Of a stretch of DNA of 64,000 nucleotides, positions 52,201 to 61,530 are shown piece by piece. The position numbers and the translations under genes were made by a program. The stretch is taken from positions 23,154,703 to 23,218,702 of the forward strand of contig NC_135256.1 of NCBI RefSeq assembly GCF_964204865.1, written 5' to 3'. Every line of letters begins with the position of its first letter. Within the stretch, counting starts at the first letter, position 1. The stretch is from Styela clava (taxonomy: Eukaryota; Chordata; Ascidiacea; Stolidobranchia; Styelidae). The notes beneath the pieces were generated by a model that made no database searches, had not been told where the DNA came from, and saw nothing but the letters and a program-made list of their open reading frames with translations.

Positions 52201-55200
52201 TTTAACATTCTGTTTAAAGCTACTATGAAAAATCGAGTTCGGTATGTTGGCATAGTATGGGTTTAATCATACGAACAATCACGTTCTATAAAATTATGTT
52301 CATATATTATGTTTATATTTTACATTTCCAAATTCTGGAATTTGTTTACTCTGAGAAGAAAATTTTGAAGGATTCTTTGCAATTAAGTACAGCAATTGAG
52401 ATGTGGTCATAAAACCATAAACCTTTATAGTAAATAACAAACAAACAAAGTTTTTAAACTTTATTCAGTGCATCTGAAGTGATATTGGAAAAGTTTTCTG
52501 AACTAGCAATGAATGCGCGAGAAAATGGATTCACTGCGCTTCACATCAGTGTATTAAACAAACATGAAGCCGTCACAAGCGTTTTGGCCAAAAAGGTTAC
52601 TATTTTCATTTTTTCAATAGGACTACAAAATATTTCCCTGAATGCAGCAATTAAATAAAGTACATGCACTAAGAAAAGGTTTGATAAAACATGTTCTGTT
52701 ACTGTAAAATGAGAAATACTGTTGTTCACTTTCATCCTTCATATATTGCATTAAAAATTGAAATCAGTTGTGCCATCCTCATGTATTCTTTTTTCCAATA
52801 TTCTGTATTAGTGTCCATCTTTATTACACAAAGTTGATGAATCTTGGCAAACTCCACTTTACATAGCTGCTTCAGAAGGATCTGCTTTTATTGTTGAGAT
52901 TTTGGTAAAAGAAGGTTCACGAATCGACTTATTAACCACGGACAATAAGTCATGTGTACATGCAGCCTTGGAAAAGTACGCTAATCCGGACACTGAAATG
53001 GAGGAAAATGACATTGGATCTTCAATGGATACAGAGACAATGGTCGATACATCTGATTACACCACATTGATGACTTCTTTTTTTCCAACGACTTCAGATT
53101 GGAAAGAGGTATGGATCAAATTAAACTGCCTTATAGTGATTTTTGGAAATATTTACGGTACCTAAGGCAAGGTCGAAGAACCGAAACTGAAAGGAGAAAC
53201 CTCACACAAAAGTCGAGGTATAAATCAAAACTGACATATCTCAAATTATAAAGAACTTGTTCATGAGTATAGTCGATATTTATAATTATGAGAGGATAGT
53301 TAGTGATCACATGTAGCAGATCCATATATCAGTGAATTAAATTAGATTGTATAGAAAAAAGCCCATATACTGCCAAGCATGGTGACTAGGCTATTTTCTG
53401 GACAGTGCAGCAGTATCAATGATCGAAGCATTGGTCTTAGTTGACCAATATCGAATTGATGGACATGATGGTATTTTGTTAAATTATATACACCTATTCA
53501 CAAGTATAAGCACTGCTGTAGTGACTGTGTTTCGCAATTTTTAGTTGTGCATTTTCCACAAGCTTCTAAACTGGTTCTGGATTGTGATTTGGGATATATT
53601 CCAAGTTTAGGTAATATTTGCAATAGTGATCGAACAAAGCAAAAAAGTTCCATGTTAAATTTAAGATTCTTAGCACTCGCCTTAACTAATTTTCAGAACC
53701 TCAATTTGGAGGTAATGCTTTTTGCAAGCACTTATTGGTGTTTCTTATTTACGAGCCTAACTAATATTCCAGGTATCAGAAAACCGAGGGTAAAATCCTG
53801 AAGAGTGACTAACTCTGAGAAAATGTATGTTTGAATTTTCCTTTCAGATATTAGAAGTTTTGTCGCGATTCCTAACTGCTCTGTCTGAGCATTCAGTATA
53901 TCTGGCAATAGCTTGTTTCTTAGTCAAGTCATCAATGGAGCAAAATTCAGATGATGGATTTCTATTAGATGCATTCCAGCTTGTTTCTCATGATAAATCT
54001 GCTCTTAAAGCTCTACGGATATATCATCATCGAAAACCTGTGTAAGTTTTTTTTGTTAACAAATGTATAGCAACAGTAGAGTCGAATAGATATTGAAAAG
54101 TAGAGATTTTAGGAATTTTTTAAATAACCATATTTTGAATGTTTCTAGATATCATGAACTTTCGAAACTCAATATGGATGCACAGCCATTTCTGAAGAAG
54201 TGTTCTAAGCATGGTGAATCCATTCTGCCGATTGCACAAAGTAATCTTATCGACTTGCCCCATGGCGAGAGTCTGCGTAATTCTGTTGAAGGTGATGAAG
54301 AATTACAGAAACAAGAGTGTATGTCGTGTGAGGATGAAAAAGCGACGGTTGTTTTTAAACCCTGTCAACATAAAATAGTTTGTGTTGGTGAGTGAGTAGT
54401 GTTTTGTCCACTTCTATAACACTCATTAAAATGATTTTTCATTCCTGGAAGTTTAGGATAATATATCTGGACAATGCAAAATCGGTTTCTAATCGAACTC
54501 ATTTATAGAAGGACAGCTCCAGATAAATTTGAATATTCAATAAAAAAAATTTCAGAATGTTGTGTTCGAATGAAGAAATGTATTAAATGTCATGAAATAA
54601 TTTCTGAAAAAGTTGATGAGAGCGGAAGAGATTTATCTTCATTGATATCAATGCCGTCTTCGTTACCCAGTATTCAACAACAAGTTGAAGTAATAAAACT
54701 TCAGAAGAAGGTTAGCTTTGCCCTATTTGAATAGTTTGATATTATGTACAATTCTTTCGAATGATTAGGAATTAGTAATGTTATGCAATACTCTACTCTT
54801 AGTGAACGAATAATTATGTCTTTGCGGTTAGGGGTAATGTGTCAAGTATACTTTGCTTCAGATTCATCTTCTTAATTACCGGTACATGCAAGTTAAAAAA
54901 AAAAAGTGTATTTCTTCACTGAAACTAACATAACACCATGGGGGCTCGATGTGGCCTCAAATGTGTAGACATTTAGTTTTTTGACACTTGCTATATTTAA
55001 CAGTGCGCTTTTGCCAGGAATAAAAGTGTGATTTCTCGGCGCCAAGGTGCGTTGGTGCAATAAATACCACACTTATCAAACACGCAATATAACGACGGTA
55101 CAGGATAGGATTTACATATTTATCCTGAAAAGCAAGGTAGCTTTGCTTTTTTTGGTTTCTGTGAGGCGGTTGACCGGCAACAAAACAATGAAATTTCTCG

Positions 55201-55443
55201 CAGGCTGACAAAAAAAAAGCTTTTGTATCGACCGACGGTTCGGAACAACTGTATTAAATTACAAATTTGTTTTTATAGGTACGCGAACTGCAAGAGTCAA
55301 ATCAATGCATAATTTGTATGGAACAACAAAGAGACACAGCGTTGAAATGCGGTCACAGATTTTGCCATGACTGTGCAGATAGTTTAAGGAGGCATTGTCC
55401 TATCTGCAGAAAACCAATTACAGGGACGATCCGATTGTATTAA
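37298..55443 (+). CDS. mib2: Mind bomb 2-type E3 ubiquitin ligase, 19 exons, complete
   Basis: Exons: 37298-37465, 43631-43799, 44593-44764, 45117-45260, 46272-46429, 46537-46682, 47522-47702, 48063-48151, 48354-48558, 50437-50525, 51312-51463, 51559-51721, 52084-52241, 52469-52595, 52812-53108, 53848-54041, 54149-54387, 54556-54710, 55279-55443. All join in phase: 3171 nt, 1056 residues (human MIB2 about 1010-1070). Mind bomb proteins ubiquitinate Notch ligands such as Delta to drive endocytosis (family knowledge). Order: MIB/HERC2 (about 38-112), ZZ finger (113-165), MIB/HERC2 (about 182-270), MIB repeats (about 283-445), ankyrin repeats (about 480-850), RING (about 930-970), C-terminal RING (about 1012-1045). 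MIB2 rather than MIB1: two rather than three RING-like modules, and motifs such as EGHGGWNPKMA and YYKDHLP. The ATG is the first after an in-frame TAG at 37283-37285. The exon 7 donor (GAAG|GTTGAT) and exon 11 acceptor (CTTGAAG) are weak but keep phase and homology. Confidence 0.95.
37466..43630 (+). other. mib2 intron 1
   Basis: The largest intron of the gene. It holds no other gene that I can support; open frames near 41016 and 43223 are short and domain-free. One probable hAT end lies at 40300-40351. The region around 39000 contains a small inverted repeat (GCGGATCTTG/AAGATCGC). Confidence 0.6.
40300..40351. mobile_element. Probable hAT terminus
   Basis: Read on the minus strand from 40351 the sequence begins CAGAGGCGTGCAACTTGCGG and continues with a CCGCGG motif. 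This resembles hAT ends that start CAGAGG or CAGGGG. No matching opposite end or 8-bp duplication was found, so it is a fragment at best. Confidence 0.35.
44238..44460. mobile_element. Small MITE in mib2 intron 2
   Basis: TGGACACGTAG occurs at the left end and, on the opposite strand, at the right end (11-bp perfect inverted repeat), extended imperfectly to TGGACA and CGACA. The 223-bp body is non-coding and includes TTTGACACGTTTTTCAAAAG. Superfamily unknown. Confidence 0.55.
44593..44764 (+). other. mib2: mib2 exon 3: ZZ-type zinc finger
   Basis: The exon encodes CDGCGRRGIKGIRWQC, then CTQCDDYDLCTKCYM and an NLQHKF tail with histidines. This is the Cys/His spacing of a ZZ finger with the usual DYDLC core, placed between the two MIB/HERC2 domains as in all Mind bomb proteins. 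Confidence 0.93.
45117..46429 (+). other. mib2: mib2 exons 4-5: second MIB/HERC2 domain
   Basis: Exon 4 has a basic linker (KRAKSRKSRA) and then GIFPGAKVVRGCDWIWGNQD. Exon 5 continues with SVASVSWHGNRSNVYRVGHR and YYKDHLPVAG. The match to the MIB2 class is strongest here. Confidence 0.93.
46537..48558 (+). other. mib2: mib2 exons 6-9: MIB-specific repeat region
   Basis: Two related units are visible. Exons 6-7 encode FNVGDKVIVCLSIDVLRQMQ, EGHGGWNPKMAN and RWTINPDALTK. Exons 8-9 encode NQVIVIDDYAKVKQMQ, EHGNWNEKMKE and QWTFNPACLV. The Asp-Val-Arg-Val (GDVRV) strand occurs in both. Exon 7 carries an extra Ser/Thr/Pro/Gln-rich insert between GDVRVQYKL and NRWTINP. Confidence 0.9.
49297..50382 (-). 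mobile_element. Tigger/pogo element in mib2 intron 9, with a nested MITE
   Basis: The left end is CAGTTTTTACCTCGGTAGT. The right end on the other strand is CAGTGATACCTCGGTAGTTG, followed outside by TA (50383-50384). On the minus strand from ATG at 50096-50098 the frame encodes MAPKKSDDKATKEKKTVRTT, the start of a Tigger-type transposase, and then decays. The rest of the transposase is gone. It lies within an mib2 intron in antisense orientation. Confidence 0.75.
49822..49993. mobile_element. MITE nested inside the Tigger copy
   Basis: GTTGCACAAAAGTGAGAACA at the left and GTTGCACAAGAGCGCTATCG at the right (other strand) form inverted termini about 170 bp apart. The interior is GC-richer than the surroundings. 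It is inserted in the decayed Tigger body, so it is the younger of the two. Confidence 0.6.
50437..54041 (+). other. mib2: mib2 exons 10-16: ankyrin-repeat region
   Basis: Recognisable repeats include NGRTALQVAAYKGHTEVVRF (exon 11), EGDGALHYAILG, KQTPLHIAVIKDNVEWAKLL (exon 12), EGDTAAHCCVRNTDNADMMR (exon 13), ENGFTALHISVLNKHEAV (exon 14) and SWQTPLYIAASEGSAFIVEI (exon 15). Several are degenerate. Exon 15 also encodes an acidic linker (EMEENDIGSSMDTETMVD). Exon 16 corresponds to the less conserved stretch leading to the RING region. Confidence 0.88.
54149..55443 (+). other. mib2: mib2 exons 17-19: RING fingers
   Basis: The first RING spans the exon 17/18 junction: CMSCEDEKATVVFKPCQH, then C, CC and MKKCIKC. 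The last exon encodes the catalytic C-terminal C3HC4 RING: CIICMEQQRDTALKCGHRFC, CADSL, CPICRKPI, ending IRLY. Two RINGs rather than three fits MIB2. The stop is TAA at 55441-55443. Confidence 0.94.
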
Positions 55444-56769
55444 GTATGAAAATTCTAACTCTATTCTGCTAGCAGAAAGAGTGGCAGCAGTAAAACAGAG
55501 GCTACGAAACAGACACGTGGCGTTTCGATATATAGTATTATTGTGAAGCGAAAACACTATGATCTAACTCACTTGACACGAGTTGTAATTCAGTATTTTG
55601 TCTGGTTAATGCACTTCAATATTCAGCCGCCACATTATTGGTCTGGTACATATCGTGTTCACAAGATACCTTAGCTTGATTCGAACCAGTTCCAAGTCGA
55701 GATCAGAACTGAAGTTTGCAATCTTCCGGCTCCAAAGGCCGACCCGAAAGCTATGACAAGAGAATCATATTGTTCGGTTCTCACGCACTGATTTTGGTTA
55801 GACGAGATTGGTAATTCGTTTGCATAAACGAGCATTAAACTACACTGCATTTGTTTATTATAGCGTTATATGCTATTGGCAACAAATAACAATAACATTG
55901 GACATGTTGACCGCCCCAGAAACTCACGATGACACCTACCCTAACTGTCAGACGTAAATTCGAAATGTGGTTAAACTGATAGTGATGTCTCTGCAATACA
56001 GTTGATATACTCGCAGACGATAAATAAATTTGTTGTTGCTACGTTTATTGTTTTGTTGCGACTATAAATGTATCTCCCGCCAATTTCAAGGAAGTTGTTG
56101 GAGGTAATCCTGACATTAAACTGTTGTTTAGGATTTGCCTGATACAACAAGTGTTTAGTGGTATAATGTTTAGGGGAACTTAGAACGATTCACAACATTC
56201 TGAAAGTATTTTAAATCAACAGTGAAATATCGCAATCTTGCAATAATTCACGGATGCGGATGGATTCCTTCACATCTCAGCATTTTCCTTACTTATGTAA
56301 TTGTGTTTAATGAATTTGTATATTTGCGTCTATTGATATTTAGTTTTATGATTCTGGGGTTTCTCGTCAGGCTATTGTACGCAATTCAGATTCTACGAAT
56401 CCGAATAACATAGGGCGCATTCTCCCATATTTTCATTCACACAGTTTTTTGACCACAATACTAGTTGAAATGGTGGAGGTGCTGATTGGTGCAGAATGAA
56501 TGCGAATGTCTAACTGTGTTCGCCATGGTTGATAGCTTTCTTTTTACCGACTTTCGTTAATTCCGAATGACTGCACAGCACAGTCTGCATTGTAACATCG
56601 TCATTGCGAAACAGTCGGGAAAAAGGTGAAAATTTTCTAAACTCCATTTTGACGACTATATAGCTCCACGCAATTACAGATCATTTCAGATGAGATTTGG
56701 TTTCATCATATCAGTCGAAATCTAATATAGGATGAGACAGATTTGACAGCTAAGCAGAAGTATTTGGAA
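55444..56769 (+). other. mib2 3' UTR and intergenic spacer
   Basis: Sequence between the mib2 stop and the next candidate start. No open frame is convincing. The mib2 3' UTR probably ends near the signal at 56023; the remainder may include the promoter of the next candidate gene. Confidence 0.5.
56023..56028 (+). terminator. Candidate polyadenylation signal of mib2
   Basis: AATAAA about 580 nt past the stop codon, followed by a GT-rich stretch (TTGTTGTTGCTACGTTTATT) within 30 nt. This is the usual arrangement. Confidence 0.45.
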
Positions 56770-57178
56770 ATGAATCTTGGCGATTTTACAGAAAACATCT
56801 TAACCAAGATGTTTCCATATTTGGAAGGTATGTCTTCAAAAATGGCATCATATTTGCGCAAACAAATTTTTTTTAAATGGACTTCATGAATATCAGTAGA
56901 GGTTGCGCGAGACTATCTACTTCTGCAAATGGACTTTCGAATTGCTAGCACTCCGATTAAAGTATATTTGGAAAATGTAGTCGGAAAAGAAGCCAGCTGC
57001 AAATTTTCCACTGAATTCGTTTTATTAAAGTATGTGTGACAATAAATTTGAATAGCAGTTTTTTTTTAGAAATTTCTCCGTGTTAACTCATCATTTCTGC
57101 AAGAACCCCAAATAAGGCCATAAGATCAATAACAGAAAGAAATTACCCCTGTGGTGTACAATTCAATCATTATTTTGG
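56770..57178 (+). CDS. Candidate 5' exons of an unknown gene, CUE-like N terminus
   Basis: Exon 1 56770-56827 starts ATG with an in-frame TAG 42 nt upstream (56728-56730). Exon 2 is 56897-57029. The introns are short (69 bp and about 41 or 74 bp), GT-AG and phase-consistent. The peptide begins MNLGDFTENILTKMFPYLE and continues VARDYLLLQMDFRIASTPIK. The MFP motif followed by spaced Leu, Asp and Ala resembles a CUE ubiquitin-binding fold, but that is inference. After exon 2 there are two options: a strong acceptor (TTTTTTTTTAG, exon from 57071) reaching a TAA after about 15 codons, or a weaker one with exon 57104-57178 (ending NYPCGVQFNHYFG) and a GG|GTATAA donor. The second implies more exons beyond the transposon nest. 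I do not recognise the gene. Confidence 0.4.
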
Positions 57179-57350
57179 GTATAAATATGTACTTTCCAGT
57201 GCATCGGTGATCTTTTGGACTATAATATAGATATTTGTTAGATAATGTCTTCGCTTTGAGAAAACCAAAAGAAGGCATTTTTGTTCTCGCGGAAATAAAG
57301 TTTATTTACCATAAGTTGAATTCCGTTTCTTACATAATAACCTTTTAAAG

Positions 57351-57829
57351 CAGGGTGGTCCAAACCCAGGCCCGCGGGCCACATGTGGCCCGCTGCTTCG
57401 TTATCTGTGGCCCGCGTCACATTCGGAGAGTAATCAAAAAATCGCATTTCTTGTTGTTTCGTCATAAAATCAATCAGAAAAATCTTTTGACATATTGTCA
57501 TCACTAATGTCACTGAATTAAATAGTGTTATGGCTAGCTGGGGAACTAGCGAAGTTGAATGATGTGCTTGGCAGTCTAAATTGTTATCTGGCTTTCTAAC
57601 TTTTTGGTCGGGAATAATTATATGCTGACAATATAGGCATCATAGGAAACTAAAAATCAAATGCAGATTCTATTAGCCTAGAATGGCTATGCCTGATAAC
57701 TATGTGTTTGCATAATAAAACTGTTTGTTTTGTATTGCACTGTTTACCTATTTTTGGCACTATTGTGGCCCGCGAACAATGCGAAAATAATTTTGTGGCC
57801 CGCGGAGCCGACAACTTTGGACCACCCTG
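57351..57829. mobile_element. Complete non-autonomous hAT element
   Basis: Perfect 14-bp inverted termini CAGGGTGGTCCAAA, each followed by GGCCCGCGG-type motifs (GGCCCGCGGGCCACATGTGG on the left, GTGGCCCGCGGAGCC on the right). These are hallmarks of a widespread hAT group. Flanks TTTTAAAG (57343-57350) and TTTTAGAG (57830-57837) are an 8-bp duplication with one mismatch. The 479-bp element has no transposase. Confidence 0.88.
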
Positions 57830-57867
57830 TTTTAGAGTCTTGCGATAGAATGTAGTATAGAAGAGAA

Positions 57868-57960
57868 TGACGTAATCAGTTGGGGGTCGGGAATGACATA
57901 TGCAAACATTGTCACGTCACACCCACTAGAAGTACTTTTGGTACTAAAAACTATCAAAAT
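57868..57960. mobile_element. Fragment of the 13.3-kb foldback MITE family
   Basis: Matches the right arm of the element at 13312-13763 in the same order: TGACGTAATCAGTTGGGGGT, GACATATGCAAA(C/A)ATTG, and ACTAGAAGTAC followed by GGTACTAAA. It stops before the outer terminus. It lies just upstream of the hAT transposase, so it could alternatively be part of that element's 5' flank. Confidence 0.5.
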
Positions 57961-58549
57961 CAAAACGGAGGCCGTTACACTTGGCGGAACAAAACCGTGT
58001 TCGCGCGAATGAAAATAAAACAGCTGAATATCGGATCGAGGATTCATACGAAGTGGCGGCGCGTCAATAGGGCCGTTTTTTCGGTATAATAAAAAATATT
58101 CGAAAAATACCTCAATATCTGTTGCACAGACTGTCTACACTAGCCATATTCTCCCGACATGGTTCATTTTTCGCTCGCAAAGCCTTCGCCGAACGTCGGC
58201 CGATTTTGCCCCGGTTGCTCATTGTATATCGTATTCTCTCTTTTATCTTCCACTCGCCGCGTTTGTCTCGTTTGTTTTCTGTTTCTTTTACTAAATCATC
58301 GGGGCTAGCCCCGAAATGATGACGACACAATGCCGACGTTTCTTACAACAACGTGTTGACATATTCACGCATTCCTTCTCGTTCGTTGGTTGCTTGAAGA
58401 GTTGATAGTTTCCTCGCCTTCGATTTTGTCGCTCGTTTCGCTATTTGAATCAGTTAGAGACCTTTAGTCCATTTGCTTTCGATTTTCCACATTCCTTTTG
58501 AGCTCCTCACTTCTTTCCGGCTTCGCATTTCTTAGCCTTAGACCTCATA
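57961..58549. other. GC-richer leader of the hAT transposase
   Basis: More GC-rich than typical host sequence and pyrimidine-rich toward the transposase ATG at 58550. A perfect 14-bp palindrome, CGGGGCTAGCCCCG, lies at about 58300. No hAT terminus was identified, so the 5' limit of the element is open. Confidence 0.45.
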
Positions 58550-60608
58550 ATGAATAAGGTTGATGCACTACTTCGCACTCCGTTTTCGCAGCTGCCGCTG
58601 GAACAAAAATTAGAGGTACAACGTCTTGGGCCTCATCAACCAAAAAATTGTTCACTGGAACAATCCCATGACGGAGGAAAGCGTCGGCGTACATGCTGCG
58701 CAGAAACTTGGTATAAAAAACACGAATGGTTGTGTTACAGCGAGGACAAAAATGCACTTTTTTGTTTTTATTGCCTACTTTTTGCTACCGCCCGTGACTC
58801 ACGTTGGTGTAAATTTGGTTTTAGAGATCTTAAACATCTTTCCGAGCGTGTCAGGGATCATCAATCTTCTATGGAGCATCTGGACAATGCAGTAAAATAC
58901 CGAACATTCGGAAATGGTAATATTGCAGCACAGTTGGATGAAGGACGCGCGGTTTCTATTCGTCGGCACAACCAAAACGTCGAGAAAAACCGCCATGTTC
59001 TCGGTCGATTGATAGATGTTTTGAAGTTCATTGGTTGTCACGAGCTGTCCCTCCTTGGGCACGATGAATGGCTCTTCTAACAGAGGGGTATTTTTGGATA
59101 TGGTGGAATACACCGCATCCCTAGATACAGTATTGAGAGATCATCTTGATGCCGCAGCTGTTTCGAAATGGACATATAAGGATATCCAAAATGATTTGCT
59201 CGACTCAATGTATAAAATTTATTTACAACATTTGGCTCTGGAAATTGAGAATTGCCAGTTCCTTTCGATTCAGTCTGACGAGACAACTGACATCACGTGC
59301 ATTTCCCAACTGGCTGTGATTTTTCGGTTTGTGAAAGATGGTAAACCTACCGAGAGATTTCACAGCTTTGTACCAATCGTTGATCGCACGGCTTGCGGGA
59401 TATCGGCTGTACTGAAAGAAGTGTTACAGCCTTACAACGCGAAGTCAAAATTGATAGCTCAAACTTATGACGGCGCGGCAGTCATGAGTGGGTCGAAACA
59501 TGGTGTTCAAGTTTATATAAAAGAAGATTTTACTCATGCGCATTTTTCACATTGTTATGCACACCAATTTAACCTCGTTATTAAAAATATGTATCTTGAT
59601 ACCCCTCTCGTCCGTATATTTTTTGCAAATGTTTCGGGGTTTTCTTCATTTTTTTCCGTTTCGTCGAAGCGCTCTGACCTCCTTCGCCAGATATGTAGCC
59701 GCCGTCTCCCAGCTTGTGCACCAACACGTTGGAACTTCCAATCACGCGTGGTGCAGGGCGTGTCCGAAATTAGGTCTGAGCTCATTGAGTGTTTCAATGG
59801 CATTCAGAGCTCTCCGGTTTGGGACGAACGCTCGGTGAGGGAGGCGAGGCGGCAGGTCTAAAGCGTCTGCTAGAAGATGGTGAGTTTTCATTTTTTCTCG
59901 CTTTTTTCTCCACAATCTTCTATCACGTGGATGTATTATACGGCGCATTGCAGTCAAGACTAATGGATGGAGCGTCTGTGCAGTCGTGTATTTCAGACTT
60001 CTGCGATGCTGTATCTCGTATCCGGGAAACAATAAAATACGACGACACATGGAGTGCTTCTTTACGCCGCGGGCAAACAACGCAGCGTTTGATTTTGTCT
60101 GCAAAGGAATGCTGTGACATTCTGGTGAATCAAATAGGCGATCGTCTGCACACTGAACACCTTGCCGCGTTCTCTTTGATGAACCCCAAAAATTTTTCAA
60201 AATTTGCACGTCAATTTCCCATCCATTTGTTGGCTACTGTCTCCAAATTTTACCTCATGATAAACGTGGGTAAATTGGAAAATGAATTGCGATGTATATA
60301 CACAAATCAAACTTTTTTGAACATCACATCAACTTGCGCGCTCTATGGGTTCCTCATAGATAACACTCTAGTAACTACCTTTGCGGCGTCTGCAAAATTT
60401 CTGGACATCATTTTGACGACGCCTATTTCTTCCGCCGACGCAGAGCGAACATTCAGCACGCTGAAGCGTATTAAAACGTATCTCAGAAACACAATGAAGC
60501 AAGATAGATTAAATTCCTTGGCTGTTTTATCCATTCACAGAGACGTTATTTCTGGGATGCGTGACTTTAATCAGCGCGTTATTGAGCATTTTGCTTCCAA
60601 GAAACCGC
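58550..60608 (+). pseudogene. hAT transposase (ZMYM1/TTF-type), two frameshifts, 3' end disrupted
   Basis: Three overlapping open pieces (58550-59080, 59031-59861, 59789-60613) form one protein of about 690 residues. First comes a TTF-type zinc finger (TCCAETWYKKHEWLCY, then FCFYCLLF). Next is the DUF4371 region with SIQSDETTDITCISQLAVIF and a CYAHQFNLVIK motif. Last is the hAT dimerisation domain with SSADAERTFSTLKRIKTYLR. Frameshifts lie near 59065 and near 59850. The terminal codons are interrupted: a BEL LTR begins at 60609, and it supplies the last bases of the apparent CTG-TAA ending. The gene is therefore non-functional, and its true C terminus and right terminal repeat should lie beyond the BEL element. 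Confidence 0.88.
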
Positions 60609-61445
60609 TGTAACAGCCGTTCTTTGTGACCTGGACGACACCGACTGCACACTAGATATTTATTAACAGTTCAATAACGCGGTTTTTCAAGCCCCAAGTT
60701 TGTATCCTCAATCCAGAAAATCACTTAACTCGAAGTATACAGTTGACACGGTTATCTTAATACAAACGTAAAAACAAATCAATACAAAATACTTGCAATA
60801 AACAAATAATCATACACAATTCGGCCTTTAGAAAGCCTACTCAAATTTATGAACATAATTATCAAACATAGTTAATTATTAGGTCGAACCAAATTACTAT
60901 TGAATAACTTGCAGTCTTCAAATCAGAAAGAGTTACAAATTATAACATACCGAATTTGTCTGCTATTTCAGGCTTAAATTATCATAAGTTGAACATGAAA
61001 TCATTCGTCAATGAAATCCGAACAAATCAATTAAATAAACTATAACTGTAAAAACAATCACAAAAGGCCATTTAATGCTCATAAAATATCCTTAACTAGG
61101 TCTATGTGGGCAGCCATAATCTACATTATTTAATCGTCCTACAGTCAAAACAGAAAGCCAAGGTCGCTGAACAAGTTTAACTTATTTACAAATTACAACG
61201 AAACGAGCGCCATTCTCTGCAAAAGTAAAGCGCTATCTAAAGCATATTACCGAAACTATCCATGTCTGCGCAAGCAATTGCCACGAAGACTCTTTCAATT
61301 GTTTCGTAACAAAGTGTGTGGAAGCACACTGTCAATCAGGGGAAATCACGGCGTCAACAATAACAAATAAATTACTACACAAGTTAAACGGACGCAATGT
61401 TTAAGTCAATACAAAAATCAAGTGAATGCGATTCTCGATGTAACA
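60609..61445 (-). repeat. 3' LTR of the BEL/Pao element
   Basis: In element sense it begins TGTTACATCGAGAATCGC directly after a purine tract GGGGGAA (61446-61452) and ends ACGGCTGTTACA. The 837-bp unit has the TG...CA termini of LTRs, and its ends are small inverted repeats (TGTTACA/TGTAACA). The flank on the hAT side is CCGC. The matching duplication copy would lie beyond the window. Confidence 0.8.
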
Positions 61446-61530
61446 TTCCCCCAGCCAGATGTTGGAACCCAGTGAAAACATCCTACTCACAAATTTCTTA
61501 CATCGAGGATATAACACACTTGAAAACATT

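Noticed and set aside
37298..55443. mib2 called as mind bomb 1
   Set aside because: The exons match MIB2-class motifs better and there are two RING-like modules, not three.
60343..60534. Minus-strand frames across the hAT transposase (also near 59742-60209)
   Set aside because: They are shadows of the plus-strand transposase, which has clear domain matches.
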